Shown here: in pieces, positions 1 through 9,429 of the stretch | Layout of the letters: the number at the start of each line of letters is the position of its first letter | Position numbering within the stretch: position 1 is the stretch's first letter | DNA from: Tamarix chinensis | Taxonomy: Eukaryota > Streptophyta > Magnoliopsida > Caryophyllales > Tamaricaceae | Assembly (NCBI GenBank): GCA_030549775.1 | Contig: CM060173.1 | Coordinates: 8,716,501 to 8,780,500 of the forward strand | Direction of reading: 5' to 3' | DNA: 64,000 nucleotides | Program-made: the position numbers and the translations under genes | The notes under the pieces: model-generated | What the model was told of the DNA's origin: nothing | The model's input: the letters and a program-made list of their open reading frames with translations, nothing else | Database searches by the model: none

Positions 1-273
1 AATTAATCCACCAGTCAACTAGATTTGGGCCATTGGTCAACTAGTTAAGCTGGGAATTTTGTATGTGTTGGTTTTCATGTGTACCACCCCACTAGTTAGG
101 AGAGGAACCAGTCAGCTGATACCCTTAAACTAGTTGACTAGTTTAATTATTTTTCTTGATTTGTTTGTTTGTTTGTTATTATTGTTATTGTTGTTCCTAA
201 ACCAACCAATGAGTTTGTGGAACCATTCAATTGGTTCCCCTAGGTTAGTTTCATTGATTTTCTTATGGTCGGT
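1..273. other. Unassigned segment, probably LTR (family B) sequence left of Cassandra
   Basis: No coding potential. The motif GTCAACTAG recurs (around 15 and 36), and 125-146 forms a near-perfect inverted repeat with two 10-base arms separated by TG. A similar GTTGACTAG-rich stretch lies in the LTR-like block at about 42060-42130, so this may be the upstream part of a related LTR interrupted by the Cassandra insertion. That link rests on short motifs only. Confidence 0.3.
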
Positions 274-581
274 TGTAACACCCCAAGTCGATATGACCAC
301 ACGGGGGCTACCTTAGAGTGCTTTCGGATTAATCGATTGGCCCCATAGATCAACACAAGTTTTTTCAGCACACTTTGTCCTCACTCACGCACTTCCCAAT
401 AAATTTTCCAGAAAATTCTGAAACTTCCCAAGATGGTCACCCATCCTAAAAATTACTACACGACTAATACACTTAACTGTGGAGTTCTTGGGATGGAATC
501 ATCCAAAAGGATAGTATACCATATTGATATAAGTAGCCAGATCAATTATTATAACACTTTGCTCAATTTTGGGGTATTACA
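274..581 (-). mobile_element. Solo LTR of a Cassandra-type TRIM retrotransposon (5S rRNA-derived)
   Basis: A 308-bp unit with TG...CA ends inside an inverted repeat (TGTAACACCCC at the left, GGGGTATTACA at the right). The flanking 5-mers TCGGT (269-273) and TTGGC (582-586) differ by two C/T changes and fit a decayed target duplication. On the minus strand the middle reads like plant 5S rRNA: a box-A-like stretch with CAGTTAAG, then the internal-control/box-C core GGATGGGTGACC, then CTTGGGAAGT. Cassandra is the known plant TRIM whose LTRs carry a 5S rRNA promoter; its LTRs are usually about 240-350 bp, matching this length. No second LTR or internal domain is present, so it is a solo LTR. Confidence 0.9.
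422..520 (-). promoter_or_regulatory. 5S rRNA-like Pol III internal promoter inside the Cassandra LTR
   Basis: On the minus strand, the complement of 464-486 reads as the 5S box-A neighbourhood (AACTCCACAGTTAAG) and the complement of 435-446 is GGATGGGTGACC, the box-C core. Distances between these blocks match 5S rRNA. The region between them (447-463) has drifted. In Cassandra this segment is known to be transcribed by RNA polymerase III; whether this copy still is cannot be told from sequence. It is not a functional ribosomal gene. Confidence 0.8.
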
Positions 582-2460
582 TTGGCCTTATGGGTTAACT
601 AAGAGTTGAGATTGGTTTATATATGTTGATCATATGGTATTACCTTGTATTTAGTTGGATTTTTGTTGACATTAATGCAGACTTTGGATGTGGCTTGTAG
701 TTAACTTTATAGTGGCATTGATTAATTGGAAAGGGATTTAATGGGTTTGTTTGAATTGGTTGAGGTGGATTTTAGCTTATACCTAACCTAAGCCTTGATG
801 GTTAGTTGGTGTTGATGACCCTTATGGGTCAAGGAGTTTTTTTTGATTAGTTTGTTCAGTTAGATATTAACATTAAATAAGATACTAATCATTTAATGTA
901 AAAGATTTGAATTTGCAAAGGGATCGTGTGTCTCGGTAGGCCACCAAATGCATAGTTGGACATTCAATTTAAATGGCTCATTTATTCTCATAGGAATTTA
1001 CAAACCTATAAGGGTGCACATATTTAAAAACTTAAAGTGCTAAGTGAATACCATTGACTTTGATCATTGACTATAAATAGTTTTTTTCCCTAATAAATGG
1101 CATACAACCTTATTTTGCAATTTCAAATGTAAATATATTTGATATTTTTGCTTGGATGTCCCCTAAGTGATCTTTTGAGATTAAAATAGTTGTTTTAAGG
1201 GTTTAAATAGTGCATTTTTTATGTTAAGATGATTGTGCTATGCTTCAATGAATTATGTTGTTCAAGTGTTGGATAAGTGAGAACAGGTTAGCCTCAGTTG
1301 ATTTTTAGTTAGCTTTAAATTTCACCATTAACCACATTATTATTAGTTGACTTTTTGTGAACTTTTAAATAATTATACTTAAATGACTAAGTTGGAAATA
1401 AATTGGTTATGTATTGTGAGGATATGGCTTATTGTCTAACCTTAGCCTCTCATAGCTAGTTGATGGTCGTGACCATGAATGGTAAAAGTCACAGTGACTT
1501 AACTTAGATGTTGTTAGATCTTAGGATCTCTAGTTGAATTAAAGCACAAATGTTTTAAAGTGAATGACAATTTGAATTGGGTAGGCATTTCATGCCTTAC
1601 ATTAGGTCATCGAGTATAAAAGACCTCCATGTCAAATGGCCCATTTTTCTTCATAAGTTAAATAAAAAACCCTATAGGTTACATGTACTTAAAGACGTGG
1701 AGCTCTAGTTATTGTGTTTATGGAAAATTATTGTATACTTTCTTGACTAGTTATCTTGGAAGTGAGTGAGTTAATTTTGTTGATGACCATGGTGGTTCCC
1801 ATGGTTGAGCTTGTAATCACTCTCAAATTTAATGAAATGATTTTGGTGTGTGTTGGTTATCCCTTATAGAGCCAGATGCCAATCACCCTTATAACATTGT
1901 ATTGGAGTAATTTGGTAGTTACCATTGTATATTACCCTTATTAGGAGGTGTTGGTAGTTACCATTGTATATTGCCCTTATTGCATAGGTTTTTAGTTGGT
2001 TGATAAATGTTTGTTTGAGATATGGATGATATTGCACATGAGTACTTCATGTCAACATGAGTTATGTGTGATTTGTTAAAATTGTATGATCATATGCCTT
2101 TATGCATGATATTATGCTTTTGTGTGTTATATGTTATGTGAACATGTTATTTGTGTTAGATAAATGGTGATTTACTTAGTAGAAGGAAGTTGTAATGATA
2201 CTACACTTTTTAGAGGAATATATAAGGTGCATGTAATTTAATGGCAAAATGACTCTAGGAGTCAGAAGGATAACATAATGAGATTCCCTACTTTTGTGAC
2301 TTGTATAAGATGTATTGTTGAATAAAGTTAGGATGAATGTAAGGGTTATCTATCATTTCTCATTTGATGTTTTGGTCTATATATGGACTATTAATTCATT
2401 TTTTCCATGCACTTAAGCCCCATTCCCAGCTTATCACGAGGATTACGACTTAAAAAATAT
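582..2460 (+). mobile_element. Truncated long LTR, family B, with an internal ~640-bp duplication
   Basis: No coding sequence. By eye, 2020-2450 matches 23710-24120 in the same order: a GTTATGTGAACATG-type block, GGAAGTT..TGATACTA, a GAACTAGAAGGAT-type block, TTTGTGACTTGTATAAGAT, then CACTTAAGCCCCATTCCC. This makes it a relative of the 20835-24337 LTR. The motif CCTATAAGGGTGCACATACTTAA appears diverged at about 995-1050 and again at about 1645-1700, each preceded by similar sequence, so the segment contains two diverged tandem copies. Similarity ends near 2460, so the 3' end is missing. Confidence 0.55.
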
Positions 2461-2469
2461 TTAATGGGA

Positions 2470-2698
2470 TTCTACTAGAGGCTGGCAGAATCTGTAAAAT
2501 CCTTTTGAACAAATTTGATAAGGTTTGACAAATCGATGAGTTAGACAATGACATTGCATGATCTTTCTTACTTAGAGGCCTAGATGAAAAAAAGTTGGTT
2601 CAAAATTTATATTTGATCAAGCATAAATACTACACTTTGTTGAGAAAGGACATGCAAGCGATAATAGATGCTAAGGAAATAACCAAGATGACATGGAT
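2470..2698 (+). pseudogene. Probable upstream part of the decayed gypsy polyprotein, left of the A1 insertion
   Basis: This is the left flank of the giant LTR A1. Removing A1 and one TGGAT copy joins it to 7413 onward, where a gypsy reverse transcriptase follows. A 30-residue stretch (about 2600-2690) is open but matches no family I can name. It is called part of the same element only because of position. Confidence 0.3.
2694..2698. repeat. Target-site duplication of A1, left copy (TGGAT)
   Basis: TGGAT lies directly before the terminal TGTAACACC of A1 and recurs exactly at 7408-7412 directly after its other end. A perfect 5-bp duplication is the hallmark of LTR-retroelement integration. Confidence 0.9.
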
Positions 2699-3304
2699 TG
2701 TAACACCCCCAAAATTTACTACTGAAAAATTTCATTTTATTAAAAGATTTAACGAAAGAAAAATAATAAGACTTATAAATTATGGGGATATTACTGCCAC
2801 ACTTGGTTCACTCATACCATTACAGTACCAATTGCTAGAAATTCAAATTGTATTAAAATCAGAGTAGTATAGTAAACCATTTACAAGAACAAAATCCACC
2901 AATGGTGGTTACAAGAATACAAGTTACATTAAAACCAGAAGTTAAAAAGAGAATAATGAAACCCTATCAATTTCCGGACAATCCTTACACTCTTTCCTGT
3001 CGCTCACTTGAATAGCACCTAAAAAAGACCTGCAAGGGACTATGCCCACGAATGGAACCCTTCGGTACTATGGTACTGAGTAATCCTTTAAAATACACTA
3101 AAATTTAGCCTCGTAATGCAACACATGATACAACACTATATACATACATAATGATAGGTGCATACATAATGTTCACATCCATACATTCACATACTTAATA
3201 ATTCAATCAGATATTAATAGGTCATAATGTGTAATCAATACTTCTAGGCCTTAAGCCATTAGTCCATCATTAGTCAATCATCTCATATTATTAATATCCA
3301 TGTG

Positions 3305-3670
3305 AGTGTGGGAACCCCACTATTATAGCTGGTGGATCGGAAACATATAGGGCAGAACGCTCCTAACCACTATTTTTGCCGGTGGATCGGTCTCCAAGGC
3401 AAGACGCTCCTGGCCACTATTATACCGGTGGATCGGTCTGGCCCCGACTCTCATGGTTTTCCACTGTAATTACATAGTATCTTTCCCAAGGTTTATTTCA
3501 ACTTAGTGTTTGGTTTATTGAGCTCGAAATCCCTCACTATTATAGCTGGTGGATCGATCACTTATAGGCCAGAACGCGCCTAACTACTATTATACGTTCG
3601 TGGATCGGTCTCCAGGGCACCCCGACACCTAGCCACTATTATGCTGGTGGATCGGTCTGGGCCCGACCCA
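3305..3670 (-). repeat. A1 array of ~50-bp CCGGT units
   Basis: At least six copies of a core reading CACTATTATAGCTGGTGGAT on the plus strand, followed by CGG and a variable spacer such as TCTCCAAGGCAAGACGCTCC. Spacing is about 45-60 bp, with a gap of about 100 bp in the middle. The same arrangement recurs in A2, A3 and A4. Confidence 0.85.
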
Positions 3671-4559
3671 ATAATCTTCCTATTAAAATGATTAATATCT
3701 TTTTCGTATCTTATTCGAAAGTATTTCACCCTTGACATGCATGTCTACTTCTATCCTCCCGAGAGGGCCCGTTCCATATCTTGAGACCTTTATACCTCTT
3801 ATCACACCCTGACATCCATTCCTCCTTACATTTAGTCATAACAAAAACCAATTCCTAAGGGTGTGGGTTAAGGCCCATTACCTTATGACTTTCAAATTCT
3901 CTCACCACCACTCTCTAGGGTTTTCCCTTGAAACCCTAATTGGACATATGTGGCCCAACCTTTTTTTTATCATCCAACACCTCATGTATTTAGATTCAAC
4001 CCAAATCCTATCACTCTACTCACCAATTATACATGTGATCGTGAAACTCTAGTTGGCCACTCAAACCTTAGCACCTTTCTTATGTAAGGATCATCTCCAT
4101 GCGGACTCCATCCACCCCATGCAAACCCTAGAAATTATCCATGCAAGATTCACATCACTCGCTCATTTTGATCATAACCTCCTTTTATTTCCCCCCTCAT
4201 GGATCATGAGATGATTAGGTCAATCTCATATCCCTTAAATCAACTCACTTCCCATATTTCCCTTTTTATCCTTTCATCTCATATCACATTATTAAACTTC
4301 CTAGTATGCATGTCCTAGAGGGTTTCATCATGTAACATCATACGCACAACATATATAATCATCATCCATATGCCATAAGGAAGTCACATAAGCATACCTC
4401 CACTCCAAGTTGCGCTACAAAGGATTAGTCATTAAGCATAAAGTACACAACATGGCACACGAGGCACATAACACACACATAGTTGTTCTTAGCCACATCC
4501 TTACTCAGTTTAGGTTACCAAGTTATCTCCTACACTTGTTAGTTCACCAATCACCCTTC

Positions 4560-5225
4560 ATACTTGTTACACTTATCATATTTCCTATTTGGTTGGTTAG
4601 ATTACCAAATTGCCCTTCTCATTTGTCATGATTACCAAATTGCCCTTTAGTTGGTTAAATTACCAAATTGCCCTTCTTCATTATCATAATTAACAATTTG
4701 TCCTTTAGTTGGTCAAATTACCAAATTACCCTTCTTCAATCTCATAATTACCAAATTGCCCTTTAGTTAGTTAAATTACCAATTCCCCATTCTCTGTTAT
4801 CATAATTACCAATTTACCCTTTAGTTAGTTAAAGTACTAAATTACCCTTCTTCAATCTCATAATTACCAAATTGCCCTTATCCATTAACACAATTACCAT
4901 TTTACCCTTCTCAATTATTATAATCACTAGTTTACCCTTCTCCATTATCATAATTACCATATCACCCTTTTACTTATTAATTTACCATTTTACCCTTTTA
5001 CTTATAAAATTACCATTTTGCCTTTTACTCCCAAAATTACCATAATACCCTCAACATCCAAAATTACCATTTTACCCTTTACTTTCAAATTTACCATTTT
5101 GCCCTTTACTTCCAAAATTACCATAATACCCTTTACTTACAAATTTACCATTTTTCCCTTCTCTTTTAAAATTACCACAATACCCTTTTACTTATAAATT
5201 TACCATTTTGCCCTTTTATTACACA
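4560..5225 (-). repeat. A1 degenerate ~29-bp minisatellite
   Basis: Plus-strand units of the kind TTACCAAATTGCCCTT with variable linkers such as AGTTGGTTAAA repeat for about 650 bp. It is the reverse-complement counterpart of the GGTAAAATGGTAAATT array at 17090-18060 in A2, at the corresponding place within the LTR. Confidence 0.85.
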
Positions 5226-5899
5226 ACTTTTATTAAGTTATCGTCACTACATGAATATTAATATTAATACTCCATTCTCCTCATCCAATTCCATCAACTA
5301 TTATATTTCAAATAATAATCCTCAACACCCACTATATTAGGCCACATTCTTACACATGACATATTACCAAAATGCTTCTAGGGCTCACAATAATATTATT
5401 CACACATCAATGGTTATAATAATATAATATAATATGGATAAGTACTTGACACTTTCTTAAATAACAAAACTCCTCCCTTAAGCATTTCTTCCATACATGG
5501 CATATAAACTAGTATGCTTTCCTTTTTATCAATCAATACAAGAAACTACATATATTATATTAAACAACATATATCAAGCATAATAACATATCAAAAACCC
5601 TAATGTGCTAACATACGTTTATCCATACGTTTAAGTGGGGTTTAACGATTACCTTAATTTCCGCAAAAATCAAACCTCACTAGTATTCCGATTAAAGGTT
5701 CAAGCTTTGATTTGCAAAACCAATACCTAAAAATAATATCTATACTTATCATATTAGAAATAAGAAAACCAAAGCATAATACTTTATGACACTTAATTAA
5801 TGAAATACTTAACTTAAAATATTATTATACCTTAAAATCATTAACCAAATAAAACAAGAAATGCAGCAATTCATCCAGCTTATGAAGCATGAGCTTCAT

Positions 5900-7090
5900 G
5901 CAAAGAAATGAGGGAGAGGGTCGAAAATGGCATGGAAGGGGAAAGAGGGAGCCAATTTTGGGTTAGAGTTTTGGGGCTAGGAAAGAGGGCATATATGGGA
6001 GGATTTAGGGCGGGTGAAGGGTGCAGGAGTGAAGAGGGGGTGTAGGTGGTGGTTAGGGATGGGTTCTTGGCAGCTAAGGGCTGCGGAGGCGGCGATGTTG
6101 GCGAGGCTACGAAAGGGGCTGTCGAGGTGGGTGTGGTTGAGAAGGAAGGAAAAGGGAGGGGGAAAATGAAGGGGTGAGGGGTTTGTTTCAGAAAAAGGAG
6201 GTGTGGGGGTGGTAGAGGAGGTTGTAGGGAGTGGCATGGTGGCTCGGGTGGCTGCATAACGATGACAGAAGAAGGGGTTGCAGAGAGGTTGCCGAGAAGG
6301 GAGAAAAAGAGGAGAAAAAGAAGAGGGGAGGAAGAAGGGACTGTACGGGCTCGGGGGGTATTGTGGTGGTGCAGGGTGGGAGTAGAAGGTGGTAGGAGGT
6401 GCTGCAGGTGGTTGGTGTGGTGGAGGAGGCGGTGGTGCACAAAATAAGGATGGAAATGGAAGGAGAAGAAAAGGAGAGAAAGAAGTTAGGGAGGAAAGGA
6501 GGCTCAAAAATTATGGGTAGGAAGGGCTAGTAATGAGAAGAAAAAGGAGAGGGAGAGAAAAGAGAGGGTAGGTGGCCGGTCGGGGCGTCAGTAGGGTGGC
6601 AGGCGATGGTCGGGTGGCAATGAGAGGGAAGGGAAGAAGAGGAAGGAAAAGGGCATGTGGGCTAGGTTTGTAGGAGCTAGTTTGGTCCGAAAATGGGAAT
6701 AAAAGGATGAGGAGAGATTGAGGGAGTGGCAGGGAGGCAGGTGGTGGTCGGAATGCTCAAGCATGGTAGAGGGAGGTACGTTGGTCGGGCGTAGAAGAAG
6801 AAGAAGAGAGAAAGAAAAGGAGGGTAGCAGGTTGGGCAAAGGGGGGAGAAAGAAATGGGTCGGTCCGATCTAGGGGAAGGAGGAAAGAAAAGAGAAGGGG
6901 GTTTGGGCTACGATGTGCGCAGGAGAATGAAGGAATGGAGAGGGGAAGATGGGCCAACGGCCCAGTCGCGCAGGGGAGGGGGAGGCAGGCCTGGTGCCGG
7001 CAGCCCAAAGGGAGGAAAAAAGGAAAAGAAAGAAAGGAGGAAAAAGGAGAAAAAGGAGAAAGAATATAAAAAGGGAAAAAGGAAAATGAA
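5900..7090 (-). repeat. A1 polypurine/polypyrimidine block
   Basis: About 1.2 kb with extreme strand asymmetry: G/A-rich on plus, C/T-rich on minus. Overlapping open frames of 60-186 codons on both strands, rich in Pro/Ser/Leu or Arg/Lys/Glu/Gly, come from the bias and show no domain. It corresponds to 15280-16420 in A2 and 30225-31510 in A3. Confidence 0.8.
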
Positions 7091-7407
7091 AAATAGGGGA
7101 AATTATAATAATTTAATTTATAAAATAATAGAGTGTAATATTTTTAGGTAATAAATTTATTTAATATAATTAAATATATGGGTTTAAAAATGATAATTTT
7201 AGTAAAATATTGGTTTGAAAAATTATTTAAATAAAACGAGTACGATAAAATAACAAAATATTTATTTTAATTTATTAAATATTCCTACCTAATTTTATAT
7301 ACTAAAAAATCCATAAAATAATTAAATTAAATAATTTTAAAAGTTAATTTTCCCCAAATAAAAGCTATTTATTATTTTATAGGTTTTTAAATTTTTGAGA
7401 AATTACA

Positions 7408-7412
7408 TGGAT
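7408..7412. repeat. Target-site duplication of A1, right copy (TGGAT)
   Basis: Exact match to 2694-2698, immediately after the terminal ACA of A1. Confidence 0.9.
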
Positions 7413-7613
7413 GGTGGCAAAAAAAGCAAATATGCTATCAATACTGAGATAGAGGCTAGAGAAAGAAATGTATAGGCCAAATGAGATATAAAGGCTGGAT
7501 GGGGATTGTGTGGGTTTAAGGTCGGCAGTATAACCACCTACGCAACAACATCCAATAGCAAGTTTTGACAAATATACACCATTAGTAGCCAGCCTCAAAT
7601 ATATATTTACAAA

Positions 7614-7940
7614 CAATGGATTTTATGTTTATAAAGTAATGTTATTCAAACTAAAGAATGTTAGGTGACTTTTCAAAGACCGGTAAAAGCAATATTTCAA
7701 GGCCAAATTAGAAAATAGATAGAGGTTTATGTGGATGACATGATCATGAAAAGTAGGGAAAGGAAAACCCATGTACAAGAGCTCCAATATGTTTTTGCTA
7801 CTTTGAGAACATATCAAATGAAGTTATATCCTACTAGATGTGAGTTTGGTGCTGGAGCCAACAAATTCCTAGGATTCATGGTAATCAATAGGGGCATTAA
7901 TATAAATCAAAAAAATTTGTTGCAGTATTGAATATGCAGC
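7614..7940 (+). pseudogene. Gypsy reverse transcriptase fragment with VDD box
   Basis: The stretch from NGFYVYKVMLFKLKN to the VYVDDM box and on to CEFGAGANKFLGFMVINRGI (about 7850-7900) matches the order of the gypsy RT palm: the FGLKN motif, the Y-V-D-D catalytic pair, then the C-x-F-G...FLG-x-V segment. There are in-frame stops and a shift between FKLKN and VDDM. Family RTs extend further upstream; that part is missing or unrecognisable. Confidence 0.85.
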
Positions 7941-8269
7941 CTCAAATGAGAAAGAAGGATATCCAACAATTGATGGAAAAATTTTATGTATTACATAGGT
8001 TATTGTCTAGAGGAGTAGATAAGAGTTTTCCCTCAATCAAGCTTCAACATAAGATGGACGGATAATTGTATATAAAAAAATTTTATGATTTGAAGGCCCA
8101 CTTGTATGAATTGACAAGCTTGATTATCTCGTTAGAAGGAGAGGTTTTGTTCTTATAACTTCTGGCATCAACGTTAGCCATTTTTTGAATGTTCATTTGA
8201 AGCTAGTTTTATTGTTGAATGTTCCTTTGAAGCTAAGCCAAATCTGACTATGATTCTAAAAGAATGAGG

Positions 8270-8660
8270 GTAATTGATGTTATATGTTGACAAAGCATCT
8301 AACAACCTAGGTGTTGGGGTTGGTATGGTCTTGGTTGATCTAAATGGCATCTTAGTTGAATATGCATTAAGGTATGGTTTTGTGGCTACTAATAATGAAG
8401 TTAAGTATAAAGCCGATTTAGCTGGACTCAAGATATCACGTGGATTAAAGGCAGGTAAGATTAAGTTTTATAGTGACTTGGCACTAGTGGTTAACCAATA
8501 CAATGAAAGATATGAGATGCAATAGCTAATAATGGAAAAATACTTAGGGAATATTATCGAGATGATAACACTTTTCTTTCATCGAAATAGGTTAAGTGCC
8601 ATGAGTGGCTAATTTAGTGACTAATGTTCTAGCTAGATTAGCCTTAGCTAGTATCTCTTT
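8270..8660 (+). pseudogene. RNase H domain fragment of the gypsy pol
   Basis: An open stretch from 8274 to 8525 starts LYVDKASNNLGVGVGMVL, where the first Asp is the usual catalytic D of plant gypsy RNase H (YVDGAS-type). NNEVKYKADLAGL carries the catalytic Glu, and FYSDLALVVNQ the second Asp. After a stop at 8523, MEKYLGNI and then VLARLALAS continue the normal C-terminal order in shifted frames. Truncated by decay. Confidence 0.85.
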
Positions 8661-8889
8661 ATTGACTAGAATAATTAAAATAGAATATATGATAGTAAGG
8701 TTGACAAACACAAGAAAAGTTCAAGGGGAATAATTTGAGATTGTAGAAATATTGGCAGAAGAAGAATGGATGAAGGAATTGATTAGATTACCTAGAAGAA
8801 GGAATTGATAGATTACCTAGAAGAAGGAATTCAGTTGGCGGACAAAAATAAAGCATTCAAGTTAAGAGCACGGGGCTATTGGAAAACTC

Positions 8890-9429
8890 TCTACTCTAAG
8901 TTTACTATTGAAAAACCATGTATCATGATACTAAAGCAATAGCTCATAAATTCCAATTGTGTCAAAAATTTACCCCAGCACAAAATATCTCTACTCTAGA
9001 GCCGTAACGAATACTACGACTGTGACTATTTGTAATATGGGGGCAATATTTTAGACCACTTAACCCCAATAATGATGATACTTCAAATAAAAAATGTTAA
9101 TCATATTGATACATTTATGTTATGTTTTTCAAACCAACCAATCAATCATAGGTATTAATCAAAAAAGGTTCATCATTGTTGCTATTGATTATTTTACAAA
9201 GTAGATTACTAAAAAATAAGCGAAGGAATTTTTATGGAAAAATATTATAATTTGGCAAGAGATGGACAAATGGGCTTTGATGAAATAGAAGTTGCATGAA
9301 TGGAACTAACAAAATTCTAAATGTTCGGAGTTCCACAAGCAATTATAACAAATAATAGTCGATAGAAAACTATGGGAAAATTTGGGAATCAACTATCAAT
9401 TTAATTCAGTAGCTCACCTATAGTGTAAT
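8890..9429 (+). pseudogene. Integrase fragment of the gypsy pol
   Basis: Around 8940-9060, AHKFQLCQKFTPAQ matches the CxxC half of the HHCC zinc domain (family form CDKCQRFAP), followed by a degraded WGIDIIGP region. At about 9160, KRFIIVAIDYFTK contains the first catalytic Asp. Around 9325-9365, FGVPQAIITNNS matches the segment that normally carries the second Asp in ISDNG, here replaced by Asn. The domain stops at 9429, where another element begins. Confidence 0.8.

Larger units (their letters stand above)
2699..7407 (-). mobile_element. Giant solo LTR A1 (4709 bp)
   Basis: Ends are TGTAACACCCCC (2699) and AAATTACA (7407), flanked by perfect TGGAT duplications. Read on the minus strand it has the same order of blocks as A2 (14980-20100): an AT-rich start, a pyrimidine-rich block, a ~29-bp minisatellite, an array of ~50-bp CCGGT units and a conserved tail with GTGTGGCAGTAATATCCCC. 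No gag, pol, primer-binding site or second LTR is visible, so it is best read as a solo LTR left by recombination. LTRs of this size are known in Ogre/Tat-type and LARD-type elements; I cannot assign the lineage. It interrupts a gypsy pol remnant. Confidence 0.85.
7413..9429 (+). pseudogene. Ty3/gypsy (Tat-like) pol remnant: RT, RNase H, integrase
   Basis: Decayed polyprotein on the plus strand with domains in the expected order. RT: YKVMLFKLKN near 7635 (family form YKVMPFGLKN), then the catalytic box as VYVDDMIMKS near 7725. RNase H from 8270 to about 8660, ending with NVLARLALASI. Integrase from about 8890 to 9429. Many stops and frameshifts separate these blocks. RNase H wording such as YALRYGFVATNNE and KFYSDLALVVNQ resembles the Tat lineage (Ogre/Retand-type). 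The 5' part is cut by A1 at 7412, and the integrase is cut at 9429 by the next LTR-like block. Not functional. Confidence 0.85.

Noticed and set aside
4560..5225. Resemblance of the regular repeats to a CRISPR array
   Set aside because: Units are degenerate, lack distinct spacers of constant length, and lie inside a plant LTR.
5880..6510. Pro/Ser/Leu-rich open frames of 176-186 codons on the minus strand
   Set aside because: They follow from the one-strand pyrimidine bias, overlap each other in several frames, and recur as composition only in the matching blocks of A2 and A3.
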